Source: Dirofilaria immitis
Lineage: Eukaryota > Nematoda > Chromadorea > Rhabditida > Onchocercidae
Assembly: GCA_024305405.1 (NCBI GenBank)
Contig: JAKNDB010000085.1
Location: 496,001 to 560,000, forward strand
Length of the DNA stretch: 64,000 nt
Reading direction: 5' to 3'
Part shown: piece by piece, positions 39,801-54,200 of the stretch
Numbering within the stretch: position 1 is the stretch's first letter
How the letters are laid out: each line of letters opens with the position of its first letter
Notes under the pieces: model-generated
What the model saw: the letters and a program-made list of their open reading frames with translations, nothing else
What the model was told of the DNA's origin: nothing
Database searches by the model: none
Translations under genes and position numbers: made by a program

Positions 39801-42800
39801 TTATTTCGAATAAATGACGATGCAAATAAATATATTTTATATTGTACATAACAATATCAGTAAATTATTCTGATTTCTTTAGAAATTTTTTTTAATTCAA
39901 AATAAAAAGCGATGACAATTATTATTATTGTACCGATTAACTTGTAAGGATCATCAAACATAATATTGTTGAATAAATTTAACTGACACTTATTTTAATA
40001 AACAATATATTCTCAAATGAATAGGAAATTAAATTGACGGAGAAAGCAAAAGGAAATAAATACAATTACATTTTTTTTTCACTGAATACATACCGCTTAT
40101 TTGTTAAGAAAATGATGAACTGTAAATAGCAGTTGTTTTTTTTTTACACCATCTTGATCGAATATTTTAATATTAATAAATTTAATATATATCTTATTTC
40201 CAATATTTCTTCAACAATTATTTATCATATTTATTACGGTTGTTATTGTTGAATATCAGCTGTTTGATCAATCTTTTTTCTTGTTTATTAATATTTCATT
40301 CATTTTAACGTTCTCTCAGTCTTCTTATTTATTTATCAATTCAACTGGGAAGTAGATCGATCTCTGTATGATCGATGATCTGTATCAGTTGATATCAGTG
40401 CCGCTCGTATAGCATTTTTTTTTTTTTAAATAGTTTAAAGGAAAGATTTTCTACCGATTAATTAATTACACTTTCATACTTCATTCTCTGTAGATTCACA
40501 TCACCTAGGAATATGATATTTTTCCAAAAAATTTGATGATTCGAGAGCGAATAGTGTTCGCTTCTTCTTTGGTTGATTAAACTTCCAAACTTTGGTCTTG
40601 GCATATTAAAATAAGCATCTTTTTGTTGATAAGTACTTTTTTTCTATCGGACTTGTAGTCTTCTATAATTATTCATAAATATTTACATGGCACAACATGA
40701 ATGAATTTTGCTACAGAACTCATAAATTGGAAAGTTAAACAACTTTTATTAAAACTTATGATAATAGTAATTATAATAAAACTAAGCAAGTGATGGATCA
40801 AATAGGAACGAATAATGTGGTGAAATCAAAAAGGTAAAATATAAAGCAAAATTTCTAAACAAAAAAGATCCGAAAATTCTCTATACTTCCCTTCTGCTTC
40901 TAGCCGAAAGAAAACGAGCCAATAATGAGAATTCAATTCAGGGAATTGTTCTCTTATCCCAAAATTTTTTATTTTAATGCACGAAATTGATTTTATAATT
41001 TCATAAGGGTTATTATATTATCCTATGCAGGATCCTTCAGCCAATACTATTACAGTTACAACTCCTTTGTGATCGTATTCATCAAAGTTGGCTTTCTTTG
41101 CATTGCCATATTTATAGCCTAAGATAATTTAATTTCATTCCTCTCAGTTAGTCTTCTTTTCTTTTTCATTTATCATCAATTTAATTCTATTCAATATTTA
41201 TCATTCCGCACGTAATATTGCTACAATTACTACTATTACTATGTTTTCTAACTTGCTTATTAAAAAGTAGGAAAGATTTTCTTTTCCTGAATATTAGCAT
41301 AGTACATTAAAGTTTCATTCATTTTCTTAATTCTTCAAAATCGTTTTTCAACTTTGTTTTCCATCTTCTTTCACAAATACATAGCTTAATAGTACATTGC
41401 TTTTAGTATAAAATTTTGTTTCTCAAAAATATTGAAAATTTTTTTGCGTTGTGAGACTTACATCTGAGAATATGAGTTGTAGATTTTCTTACAATCTTAT
41501 GTTCAAGATAGGATTTTATGCTTCTGTTTGACGTTTCCTTCTTTCTTAAAATTTTTTCAAATTTTTTTTGAAATCATTTCAAATAATATTTGCAGTTCTT
41601 TCGAGTGAATCAAAGATCAGTTAATATTTTTTTGTTTACTGATACCTTTCATGGCATTTTTAGTAATTGTGCTACTTTTGGTTGAATTCAATAAAATTAT
41701 TTAAAATTTTTCTTTCTTTGTAGTATATACTTATTCAGTATGATTTAAAGAATTATGTAAGATAGTGGAAAACTAATGATGGAATTTAGTGAAACTAGAA
41801 CTTGAGCCTCTGATTGTTTGATTTGATTAAGTAAAAATTGTTTTTTCTCTTTTATAATTCTGTGAATTACCAGGTCTAAAATTATATTCTGGTCTTAAAC
41901 TTCATTTTAAGCCAAGACAGGGTGAACATGGGATTCTGTTGATTGGGATTATGTTTCATTCATTAATTGATAATGAAAAATATCTTTATCCCTTCCCTCA
42001 TTAACATGTCATGAACCGTCATATTATATAAAATTCTTTCTCGATCGAAAAAATTTCCTTTGAAACTTTTTGACTCTAATAACTTAATTATTGCAAAATT
42101 TCTATATGTATAATTGCTTAATTATTTGAGTAATTTTAGGAACGTTGTACATCGTGGAATGGATCGAATACGACGTTCAGTTCGAGAATCGTTTCGTCGC
42201 CGAGTGCCCAGACAGCATTTTGCACGTAGAACTTCATCCGGACGACAGTCGTCACCAAATAGATCAGCAAACTCAAGTTCTAATAAAGCAGAATTATGGC
42301 AACCAGATGAAATTGCTGTTCGAAATGGTACCTGCAGTTTTACCGTTAAGGTTAGAGTTTTTGAAATGTTGAATTCAATATAATAAATTAAATTGTTTAA
42401 GAGATGTCAGATTTATTTTAATACTTTCTGAATCTTCAAATATTTTTAACCTTATTTTCAGTTCTTCGAGGAATGAAACTTTTAATTTTTAAGTCCACTT
42501 ATTTTTTGATTATGGGAATCACTCGTAAATTAATAAAACTATTCAAGTATCTTGGCGGTATCGAAGTATTTGAATCGCGTGGTATGCAGATTTGTGAAGG
42601 AGCTTTGAAATTACTAAGGGTTTGTTTTTAAATTTACTTAAATAATAGATATTGGATTATAGCTAGTTGAATATATGCTATTCTTTCAAAATTTGAGTTA
42701 AATTTCATAGATACTGAATTAATTTGATAAGTTCATGAATCTCTAATTTAATTAGTCGGATCATAAAAATTGAAAGTTAGTTGTAAATGGTTACGAACTT

Positions 42801-45800
42801 TTCGCTGTATTATCCAAACAAATTGACAACCTCGTGGTAGTGAGAACGGTCCATTCAATATCAATAATGGACGTAATATTTCGAAGTACATGAAAAGTTA
42901 AGGTGATGCTGTAATCTTTATCCTCTACAAAATCAAAATGGCTATGTGTTGTGTGTTTTTTTCTATTTTTTTAAAGGTAATTAAACTCAGTTGATTCAAA
43001 GATGTTTAAAAAAATTTTTCTTCAGGGACAACGTCGACGACCAATTAAAGCAGTTTTATATATTTCGGGTGATGGTTTACGTGTAGTCGATCAGGAAAGC
43101 AGTCGTGGCTTAATAGTCGACCAAACCATTGAAAAGGTTTCATTTTTTTAGTATTTTTATCTTAAATAATTTCTCATAATATTCTTCCTACATATTTTGA
43201 TTATTTCTCTGTTTGACATAATGCCTGAATGTACATTTTCTTGGTTTTTTATCTTTCCATTTTCCGATTCCTTAGATTTTGATGTTTTCTTTTCACAACT
43301 TTTCTATATTTCTCCCATTATTCACTTGACTCTATTCTATTCAGCTTATTACTGTCATGCTTTACTGCCTCTCTCTCATTCATTAATATCATTTGGATAA
43401 TAATAAAATGAATTGTTTTATATTCATTTTCCCAGCTAAAAAGAAGTGAAAAGGATATTTAGAAATTACATACCTTACATTTAAAATTAATTTTGCATTT
43501 CAGGTATCATTTTGTGCACCTGATCGAAATCATGATAAGGGTTTTGCTTATATTTGCCGAGATGGAACATCCAGACGATGGATGTGTCATGGCTTTCACG
43601 CATTGAAAGAATCAGTAAGTTTAACTATTAATAATCAGAAGGAAGTGTATGTTTTTATTCATATTCTAAAATTTTGTTTTTATTTTCTTCAACTTTTGGA
43701 TGAAAACGATTTTCTTTAAGGGTGAACGCTTAAGTCATGCTGTAGGATGTGCGTTTGCGATTTGTTTGGAAAGAAAAAGAAGCGTGATGCAGAAGCTACT
43801 GCAGCGGTGCAAGCAGCTGCAGGTTTACCACCTCTTGGTTGCGAAAAACCGAATGGCACTGGTTTTACTTTAGATGAAATAAGGCAACAGAAGTCGCCTA
43901 TTCCGATTAGGTCTATTTTTAAAATCTTTTATTAAGGAATAGTGCTTTTTTTATCCTTTGTAATACCAATATGAGAATTTGATTATTTGATCTGTTTAAT
44001 TTTGTTGAAATGCGAAGTAGCAATAGTTGTAGCATTATTTGAAAAAATATCTGTTGAAAAATTAGTAATGATTTTTGCAAAATTTCCTGTTCTTAACAAT
44101 TTGATTTTTTTCCCGAAAACCAACGATTTCCTATGTTAAATTTCCAAATTTAAATTTCGCAAGCATTGATCGACTACCCATGTATTTAACCTAATTGTTG
44201 TATTATGTCAATAGCACCGATTGAATATATTTAAGGAGTATAGTTCTATTAGATCGTGAACAGATTTCAGTAAATATTATCACGCATTTGAATCACCAAT
44301 AAATGAGTGATTGAAAGATTCGAATCATGATTTATTCCATTAAATATCAGACCCATTATGTGATTATCAAGTAACTGTGCTTTTGCTATTGAAATATATA
44401 CATCTACAGCTGATTAGTATTAATGAGAAAACTGAAATTAGCAGCTTAATTTCATATTTTTATTTTTAGTTCATTTGAAAGAAATAACTGTAATGGCTGC
44501 TTTCGTCGGTTATCAATAACAGAACGATTACGCGATCCACAAACGGCGATCGTGCAACCACCTCCTGCGACTTCAAATCATCCATCATCTTCATTACACA
44601 TTACACCGAAACCGAGACCCATTGGGAATCCACTACTTCTTGTGAGACAGGTGATTAGTCCTTCAATTTACAATTTCTGTTCGCTTTTTCACTTAGTCCA
44701 TTTTTTTGGAAAATAAAATTTGAGTTTTCATGGAATCTCGTTCAAACGTTTTATTTGTTTTTAAATTTATAATATCTACAGTTCAGTTTTAAACTTCGCT
44801 ACAATTATGTTATGTCTGTAGTTGTAATGCTTCAACTGCGCTTAAGAATTCATTATTTAAAATCATGCTATATCTAGAATATTCGTGCTATTTTTTCAAG
44901 GGATCATTGCGTGCGCCTGTTTCTTCCGTTATCAACACCACTACATTTCACCGACAACTTTCACTTCGATCATTTCCAGATTCCCCAATTAAAAGGGTGT
45001 GTGAAATGTCTCTGAATAGTCTTTTTCTTGTTAAAAAATAAATTTTCTTCATTAATTTTGCTATAACTTATTTCCAAATGCAAAAATATCAGTTACTTTC
45101 AGTGCCAACAAATATCTGCTACAGCCATAGGAAAAGGTGAGCCAATTTTTGAAGGTGATGAAGACAAAGGTTGGCTTAACGATGGTACGCTGAATGAGGG
45201 AAGTACTTTTGAAAATGCTCCATATTGTTCAGTGAAATATAATGGATTTAGGTAAAGTTATTTATTATTTCATTTTTAGTAAAATTAATATTGTCGTTCT
45301 AACTGAATTTAAAATAAAAATTTTTCGCTTATTTTCCTTATTTTTGACTTTTTTTCTACTTTTCTTCATTTTTGAAATCTTTTCAGGCAGTCGTTATCGT
45401 ATACATCTGCACCATATTCTAATATCAGTAATAATTTTGGTGGTACTGGAACCTATAGTTTGGTGAATTCTCCACTGCAAGTTCAAGTTCAAACCAATTA
45501 CTTATCAAATGTTAGTGGACCGGAATCCTGGTAAATTAACTGCATATTTTTAATATAATTATGAAATAGTCTGACCATAGAAATAGTAATTATTCCGATT
45601 TAAAGCTCCAGTTATAGATGGTAGGAGTATCGAAATCACGATGCCAAATATTGATTTGTTCTTAGATTTTTACATCGCGTGAACTAATAGTAGCGCAAAT
45701 TAGTAAGATATATTTTCTATTCATTTATTTATTAAATTTGATTTAATTTTTATGAATCTTAATGAAAATATAAGCAAAAAGAAATAGTTGACAATAATCG

Positions 45801-47761
45801 TCGATTAAGAAATGACTAAAATTTAAATGTTTAATAATTCCTAATTGAAATACGAAAATTACATAGTAGAAAATAAAATAATGTTAGGTTTCCTTAGTTT
45901 TATAATTGAACTGAAAAATTTAGACATAACTAAATTATTCGGCAGATAAACAGCAATGAAATATCATGAAAAGTGGAATTAAATTATTTATTTGTAGGTT
46001 AAGTAGTCCAATTTCAACATGTCCGTCAACGGCAAAATCAAAAGCTGATGAATGGTTGGAACAGACATTGCGCTCATCACTATCATTAAATTCACCATGC
46101 AAAAATACTAACGATCTCAGCAGGACAAATTATACGATAAGTAAAAATTTTACTTTTTTTTACATAAATTATTAAATCGAATTTTACTTTCGTTTTGGAT
46201 TTCGTTTAATTCGATATTTCATTTTATGTATTAGTCCCTGCGCTAGGGCGCTTATTTAAGATTGATTTAGTTTAGTATTTTAGTTCTGTCAAAATTTAAT
46301 TTTCGCGCAAATTCTTTTTCTTTTATTTCTTTTAAAAAATTTAAATAGTCTGAATTTTTGAAATGATGCATTTTTTTCTTTATACAATATATTTTCTGAT
46401 GGATTTTTACTATTAATATGATGAATAGAAAAAAAGCGATATCGTGGAGTATTTAATGGTTTATATTTATTGTTGAATCTAGAAATTTAATGTTTCCCCA
46501 CTTCAGATGGGCCGCCAAATCATCCACCGCCGCCTCTGCCAAGTTCAACTGCCCAGAGTGCAAATTCCGAGACAGCAATCCGTTTCAGTAGTGATTTTTC
46601 GCAGTACGAGCTATCTACCATAACTGAAAATTTCTCGCCTTTGAGCAAGGTAAAGATAGGCATAGAATTTTATTAATGATTTTGTATATTAGACTTTATT
46701 AAATTTGAATTTATAAATGATGGACGAATAAAACTAGAAGTGAAGATAGAATTAGTGCGATGATTCATATCAAGTTTGATGCATTTCAAAATCATCGGAT
46801 TTATGAATGATTAGTGAAATGTTGAAACACGTAGTTCTAAAAGTTGGAAGTATTTATTACAATGCAAAAAAGAAGTGTCTATTGCGATTTCAAAAAAAAA
46901 ACTTGCTTTTTATGATTCGAAAATGTAATAATTTATAGAAGTTGAGTATTTGTTGCGAATTTTATCGCAATAATAAAAAATCAATAGTTGGGCTAATGAA
47001 AAATAATTCATGTTTTATTTTTTTGTGAAATTTTTAGATATTTTACAGAATGCTGCCGTCCCTTCATCATTATTAATGGAATCCGAAATTGATGTTTTCG
47101 GTCAGCCAGTTTTCAGCTCGTTGCTATCAAACTCTCAGAGAAGTCCGAAGCATGATAGTCAGTGTTTTGAAAATTTTAGATTAAAGTTGACATAGAAGAT
47201 TTTGTTTATTCTTCCAATAATAAGTTGTTCCAACTAAGTAATTATTCACTATTAGGATAAAAGAGATATTCTGTGAATCAGTATAAAAGAGTCATATCAA
47301 CTATATCCATTATTTATTATTTACGAATGCTGAAAGAAGATAAGGAAGGCAGTGATATCACCGTTGATTTTCACTTAGTTTGATAATTGTGTTTTCGGGC
47401 CGCTGTATTTCAGCAGATGAAATGTTTCGACATCATAATCATTTAAAATGGAAAGCGATGAGTGGCTTACTTTCATTTTATCATCAACCACTGTTTGGTT
47501 TATTAATTCAAATTAATATGTGGTTTTGCAAATTTTTAACGGATGAAACTTGTATTGTGATAATTGAGGTTAAATTCGCTGTGATTATTTTCAGATCAAA
47601 TAAATGAATATATAAGTAATGGAACATCCGAAAAACCGGAAGAAACTAATCCATTCAATGTGAAATGGTCCCACTTAGCCGTAGATGTTGCAACAACATA
47701 TCCAGTACCTGTTCGTTCAACCAATCCGTTTTATTCGGAATCAAGCGCGGTGAAGATTTAG
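35952..47761 (+). CDS. num-1: Numb-family endocytic adaptor (PTB domain, NPF motifs)
   Basis: Cell-fate and endocytosis adaptor that binds cargo through a PTB domain and EH-domain proteins through NPF motifs. Fourteen exons: 35952-36166, 42140-42350, 42548-42619, 43026-43136, 43504-43614, 43721-43910, 44470-44650, 44901-44996, 45103-45251, 45387-45530, 45998-46140, 46507-46649, 47049-47157, 47595-47761. All phases join; the total is 680 codons plus stop once one A is restored in the A run 43774-43778. Without it the protein would end near 43873. PTB blocks: [104 protein letters not shown] basic pre-PTB stretch ([13 protein letters not shown]) follows a 71-codon first exon with a short glutamine run. 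The C-terminal half is Ser/Pro-rich with PPPPLP and two NPF motifs (about residues 644 and 669). Intron 1 is about 6 kb. A second start in exon 2 (MDRIRRSV) could serve a shorter isoform, closer to the usual Numb start. Confidence 0.92.
36782..36820. repeat. (TA)n microsatellite in Numb intron 1
   Basis: ATAC-interrupted then pure TA run. Just after it (36821-36890) comes a less AT-rich stretch with a good GTAATG donor-like site; an alternative 5' exon is possible but unsupported. Confidence 0.8.
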
Positions 47762-50016
47762 CAGTGGATGATTTTTTTATTTTTTCATCTTTTGATTTTC
47801 TGAATTCGTAATTTTTACTGTAATCATGATTTTATCATGATTTCTGTGAAACTTTGAAAGCCTTTTCACTTATTTTTAAATTCTAATTTCTATTTCTTCC
47901 TCTTCTCATTATTAAGAAAAAGGAGAAGAGAGAAAATGAATGAAAAATAAGTATTGAGTGAAGGATTATATTTTCTATTATATGCTTAATGTCAGATTTC
48001 TTTTGTCTTTCGAAATTTTCCGTGTAATTTTAAAAAACTGGTGCAGTTGGAAATTTTTTTGCTACTTGTAATATTAATTTTCTCTTTCCTGTTAAGCGAT
48101 ATGAAAATATACGAATGAAGTAAAGCATTTTATTAAGCAGATTTTTTACTAAAAATTAAAAGAAATTTCGAAATTAATATCGATCCGATTTCAGAAAAAA
48201 TTGATTATTTGAATATTCGATTTATCATTTAACAATTAATTATATACCAATGAAACACAAATGTTTTTTTGCTAAGCGGAAATTTAAAAGGAAAAAAACA
48301 AGAAAAACTATTTGAATGCGCAATTGAATTATTATTTGATAATTCAAAATATAAATCAGTTAATGAATATGTTCACAATAATTATCCCATCCACAAATCC
48401 TATCCTCTTCCTTTTTATAATAGTTTCGTATTCATTTGTGAATTATGCCATTATTTATTCAAACATATGTATATTTGTTTGTTTGTTTCCATATCATATG
48501 TCACTTGTTAAATTTTTTATTTTTGCTAATTTCCTCTTACTTCACGATTAGTAATAATGGTTGTAGTTGTGGTTTAGAGAAAAGGAGATTCAATGTAGTA
48601 GTTTAGGTAAGATTTCCTTCGAATTATATACAATTTAATTTTTTGAATGTTTTTCATGCTAAAGAGGGATTAGTCGTCATAAAAGATGAATTCCTAATTT
48701 TTTTTCCTAATTCCAAATAGCATATATAATGCTTATCAAATTCAGTTTATTTTGGATTTTATATTTTTCGACTATTTGTAATTCAGAGAAAGAACGGGAA
48801 TTAAGTGAGCTCTTAATTCCTCAAGTATTTTATCGAGTTCAAGATATCTTGAGATGTTTTTTATATGGATTTGTATTTGGTAAAGATTACAGAAATAAAT
48901 TCTTGGGGACAGTTTTTGTTTTTCAGTATTTGAATAACGACAACCAATTTATGATTCTTGTTCCTTCTTCCTTTCAAATAAAAGTTTTGCTTAATTTGAT
49001 ATCATTTTGTAACATGGAAATAAATATTATATCTATCTTGTAAATTTATTATGCAAAAAAATTATTCTCCTATATTCCCTTGGAAGGAAGAGGAGGAGAA
49101 ATGGAAGCATGTTTAAGCTCGATAAGGATGAAATCTGATATCACACAACTAATATAAGAATAATCGTGCGATTTCAAGTTTTAAAAGGAGGAGAATTTGT
49201 CGAGTCAATGCAATGTTAGGAATCAACAAAACTTGAATTTTGATTTCTGTCTTCAATTAGATTTTAAATTATTCGACTTCTTTTTCAAGACTTCAAGTGA
49301 AGTTCTTGGTTATTTCTTTTTGTATATTTGTCATCTCGAGACTTTGGATAAAATTCTCGACTACTTTTTGTGTATTATCCATTCGGATCTGTTTCTTTAT
49401 CTAGATGATCATGTACTATTTATTGTTGACCATAATATTTTATTGTTTTTGGTTTGATTAAAATAGCGTCTATGTCATATCATGCTATCTATTGATATAT
49501 ATTACATGAAATATGCGGCGGTACTGATATACGTATTATCTTAATGAAGTATCTTTTGAATATATTGCTATGAACATATTTCTTTATGACTTATTTATAT
49601 TCATTTATATTCACTTATTTATATTCAGTAAGTAATTATTATATTTTTTACAGCAATTAAATTTAATCTCAATTTTGCATATAGTTTAATTCATTAAATA
49701 TATTTGAATGAAAAAGATTGACAATTTTATAATGGATTATTTTAATCGATTGATCTTATTGATAGTTTCCAGTTTGATTGTGTGGTGGTTCGTTTGTCAT
49801 TAAATAAAACTTGTTGAGACAACGATAAAAATATAGAGCATAGCTTAACAATAAAGTAATTCTTTCAATTATTTCCAACTCCAAATCTCTCTTTATACCG
49901 AGATTCCAGGAATGATTGAAGCATTCCCGAGGATTTATGAGCTTTTCTCTTTTTATCATATATTAATTCTATCGATAGATATTATTTTTGTTATTTATCG
50001 TAAAAATTCATTTTAG
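47762..50016. other. Intergenic between Numb and the phosphatase
   Basis: AT-rich with no family-like frames. It holds the Numb 3' UTR (no standard AATAAA close to the stop) and, presumably, the missing first exon and promoter of the phosphatase, which I could not identify. Confidence 0.4.
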
Positions 50017-52378
50017 TGGGCAAAAAGAGGACGGTAAGACGGCGATCAGTTGGTCGAAGTACCAAAAAGGTATCAATGTACATATTCAATTTAATAAATT
50101 TCAATGTTATTATTTTTGATAATAGCTTTTATTGATAATCAAATAATCGAAGGATAATAATCAAAACAACAAGATTATTTCGCTGAATTGCAAATATTAT
50201 ATTATTCGGCGATACTCTAAAGTCACTTGTTATCATTCATAGTAATTATTATTTGAATTCTTTAAATTTAAAAATAATCAATTTTAACGATTCTTTTGAA
50301 TTTTTAGAATTAATAAGATTTCGAACAAATATAACAGAAGTTGGGAGAAAAACAAAAAATTCTTGAAAAATATTTAAAAAATATGAACGATTTCGAAATA
50401 GAATTTCTTCAAATTCTATTAAATTTTGATTAGAAGATATAAGATGTAAAATGAAACGAAGCATTAAATTAAAAATTTAATAGAACTCACCGATGAAGAT
50501 GGAACACAAATGGAGCGTGATTCTCGACCAGGCCGTCGTCGACTTGCTACTCTTCGAAAAGGGCCCGAAAATCGGGAAATGTTAGTACAAATGAAAGCTT
50601 TTTGCACAACTACTGTTGCCACAGGAGTTCAGGTAAATATTTATATCTATTCCTCACTTCCACGACTTTCTCTCTTTCTTTCTCTTTTTCTCTCTCCCTC
50701 TCTCTCTCTTCTTTATTAAATGCAAATCCTATCTTAATAATTTTTAATATAACAAAAAAAAAAATAGTTTTAATAATTTTTCATTGATAAATGATTTTTT
50801 TCCGAAATTTAAAACTTCAAATTATCAAATTTTTTTCGCTATTTTTTTATATTTCAAATTAATGCTTATTTATTATTTAAAAATGATATAGTAGTGATTG
50901 CTATTAGAACATATAAAACTTTGCATTGCATTATCATTTAATAATCATAATAACTTGAAAAGGTCAATAGCATATAGTTGTTCATTTTGAAAGGATAAAA
51001 AAAAAACGAAATGAATTATTCGAATTTTAAGAAGTTTTAATTTCAATCAAAATAATTAGATATTAGTTAATCGTAGTTTTATTTCTTTATATTATTAATT
51101 AGACATAACTCGATAATACATATATAAAATTGTTATTAAATAACTCAATCAAGTAGTATGAATGTTATATAAATATATATATATATATTTATAGTAATTT
51201 ATTAATTTTATGCAAAATATTCGATATCATAGTATATTTAATAGGGTTTGATGAAAGAATTTAATGAAATACGAGCAAGTAGTATACCGCCAGCACAATT
51301 AATTAAAACTGCATTCGACAAAAATCCGGATAAAAACAGATACAAAGGTTTAATTAGATGATTCAATTAATTAATTAAATTAATTTTAATCTCAATTATT
51401 CACTGTTCTTTATAATTTAATAAACTTGTAAAAGATCGAAGTTTAAAAAGTTTAATTTCACAGGCACATTAAATCACTGATGATTATTTTTATAGATAAA
51501 TATGAATAATTAATAGTTATTATTGATTAAATTAAATATTTGCGAATGATAATTTTTTCTTAAATTTAATTAATCAAATATTTGTTTAGATGTATTTTGT
51601 GTTGATGAGACAAGAGTTGTGCTAAATTACCCACCGGAACGAAATGATTATATTCATGCAAATTGGGTTGATGTAGTCTCTATCAAACATCGATTTATCT
51701 GTACACAGGTTTATGTCTTTTCTAATTTTGCTATCATTTAATCTTATCATATAATCGTATTATCATAATTTCTTCTTTTTTTTTTTTAAATTTCTAAAAA
51801 GTTTCTTTATTTATTTATTTTATTTTCAATACATTTTAATGGTTTTTGAATATTTTTAATAGTTGCAAGATATTTATAATTACTGCATGATACAGTAATA
51901 TTGTGATTTTACATTTATTTCAAAACTTATGCTTTAGATATTTTAAAATTTTTGAAAAACAATGATTGAAATTAATATTGCATTTTAAAATATACCTTTA
52001 TATCCTAGTAAAAAGTAGCTAGTCTTAGATTTAAAGTTATACTTTTCGATCATTTATCCATTCATTCAATTGATAAAATATTTAAGGCACCAAAAGAGAA
52101 TACGGTTGAAGATTTTTGGCGTATGGTATGGCAAGAAAGTTGTCATTCAATAGTCATGCTCTGTAATATTATAGAAGCTGGCAAAAAGAAATGTGAACAG
52201 TACTGGCCAGCTGAGCAAGATGAATCTGTAAAATGATTAATCTTTAATTACTAATCAATCAATCAATCAATCAATCAGTCAGTCAATCAATCAATTAATC
52301 AGTTAATCAATCAGTCATTTAAGAATAATCATTTTTAATTTACAATTTTATTTTTTTGTTTGAGAAATATAGGAACTA

Positions 52379-52424
<46 letters not shown>

Positions 52425-54017
52425 TTATTTATGCAGAGACAATATGGAATTCTAAAAGTAACATGCAATCGAGTGATTCAAGAAGAGAAGACGCTAACGA
52501 TTAGCAATCTAATTGTAACTAATGGAAATAAAAAATTAGCAGTAGAACATATTGCTTGGAATGATTGGCCCGATCGTGGTGTACCAAATAATTTCTTAGC
52601 ACCATTTCGACTTCTACAACGAATCAAAAATCAGACACATGTTGTCATTCATTGTTCTGCAGGTGGTATTTTCTCTATCATTATTTCAATTATCAGAATT
52701 TTTTAGCAAAAAAAAATAAAAAATAAAAATTATTTGTCAAAAAGCAATTTTATGATAAAATATTCGATAGTTTTTATCGTAGTAAAGAAGTCTAAAGTTA
52801 TAAATTTTATAAATTATTAATTTTATTAAAAAAAAAAGAAGTTATAAATTTTTCATCGATAATTTTATAAAATTCCTCAGAAAAATCAATTATATTTTTA
52901 TATCTTTTGCATAATTTTCGTATTTTTACCTATACTATAACTTCACAATAAAAATATTGTTGGAAAAAAACATTTGAAAGTTTTTGAATACATATTATTT
53001 TTCATACATATTAGAATATTATAATAAAACGAACTTAGGATGTACTGTAATTTAGGAGTTTAGGACTCTATATTGTAGTTTAGGAGTTTAGGTCTCTATT
53101 TTTTGTAGTTTTTGTAGTTAGGACTCTATTTACCACATGTCTAAGATATTGTAATTAGAATATATTTGGGATACTGTAATTGCATGCACAATTGTACTAT
53201 TATTTATTAATTTTAATAATTTCTAAATTATCAGGTATTGGTCGTACGGGAACAGTTGTTGGTTTGGATGTAGCAGATACAATGTTTAACGATGGTATGA
53301 AAGTTACCATGCGTGACGTAGTTCGAGAACTTCGTCTTCAACGACATGGCTCCGTACAAACTGACATTCAATATGTTTACATACATCGTTGCATTTTGGC
53401 ACTATCGGAAAATCGAAAAGTATGTTTTTTTTTTTTTTTTTTTTTCATAAAAGTCATGCTTAATTTTAAAATTAAATTCGAATATTTTCCCTTCCTGATA
53501 ACCTTTTTTATTGCTAAAAATCTCTTCGATATTTTGATTGTAATATTTTTCACTTTTTTACTCATTTAAATGATATTTTAAACTTGCCGTATTTTCTGCT
53601 AGTTATAGGATAATTTCGTCAAGAAACAGTAAATCATAAAAATGTTTAAAATCACATTCATAAAAATTTGATAAGGAAAAAATTGAAATGAACAGTTATA
53701 AGTTCTAATATGGAAATTGTGAGCTATTAACATATTTCTAATCAATAAATCATTATTTTTCTATTATGATAAGATGAATATCGAAGATAGATGATAATTT
53801 GATTTCATCATATATGCATTTTTTTCTATAATATAATTGTTTATTTATTCATTAATTATATCATTTGATAATTAAAAAGAAAAATTAAATTTAACTTAAA
53901 TTTTATTTAATTTGAAAAAATTCTTCAGCTTATTAAAGAGATGAAATTGCGAGCTTTCTGTACGATTTTGATATACTTGCACGTGCTCGTGGAAGTTTAC
54001 CGACTACAACGAAATAG
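50017..54017 (+). CDS. Protein tyrosine phosphatase, classical catalytic domain; 5' end missing
   Basis: Removes phosphate from phosphotyrosine by a Cys-thiol mechanism. Exons: 50017-50069, 50484-50632, 51245-51347, 51590-51708, 52087-52227, 52437-52662, 53235-53419, 53929-54017. Motifs in order: KNRYKDVFCVDETRVVL, NDYIHANWVD, FICTQAPKENTVEDFWRMVW, IVMLCNI, HIAWNDWPDRGVP (WPD loop), VVIHCSAGIGRTGT (P-loop, split by an intron after G), QTDIQYVYIHRCI (Q loop). All catalytic residues are present, so an active enzyme is expected. A basic leader (GRRRLATLRKGP) precedes the domain, as in nematode-specific cytosolic PTPs. No start codon was found for the first exon, so at least one 5' exon is missing. 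In the last exon one A appears lost around 53935-53941; the corrected frame reads DEIASFLYDFDILARARGS and stops at 54015-54017. Substrate unknown. Confidence 0.85.
52252..52317. repeat. (AATC)n microsatellite in a phosphatase intron
   Basis: About sixteen imperfect AATC/AGTC units just after the donor of the 52087-52227 exon. Confidence 0.85.
52379..52423. repeat. (TTA)n microsatellite in the same intron
   Basis: About fourteen TTA units, ending 14 bases before the next exon, so the repeat lies next to its 3' splice site and leaves no T-only tract there. Confidence 0.85.
53047..53132. repeat. About 29-bp tandem repeat, three copies, phosphatase intron
   Basis: Units begin at 53047, 53075 and 53105, with GTAGTTTAGGAGTTTAGG and CTCTATT blocks. 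The third copy is rearranged. Confidence 0.75.
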
Positions 54018-54194
54018 GTTTTTGGTAATACGTTACGTGTATATGCGCATCGTCATCATCATCATTATCATTAACGATATCTATTGAATCAAATGATAGT
54101 TGCTATTCGAGAAAATAATTTTAGTACAATACGTTTTAACTCATTCCATTATCAGTACTGCTAAATTAATAGAATTCATTTGTGTTAATCATGA

Positions 54195-54200
54195 AATAAA
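54195..54200 (+). promoter_or_regulatory. Candidate polyadenylation signal of the phosphatase
   Basis: AATAAA about 180 bases after the corrected stop codon. Confidence 0.3.

Noticed and set aside
48269..49457. Several 80-100 codon frames downstream of Numb
   Set aside because: Phe/Leu/Ile-rich translations of AT-rich DNA without conserved motifs or codon structure.
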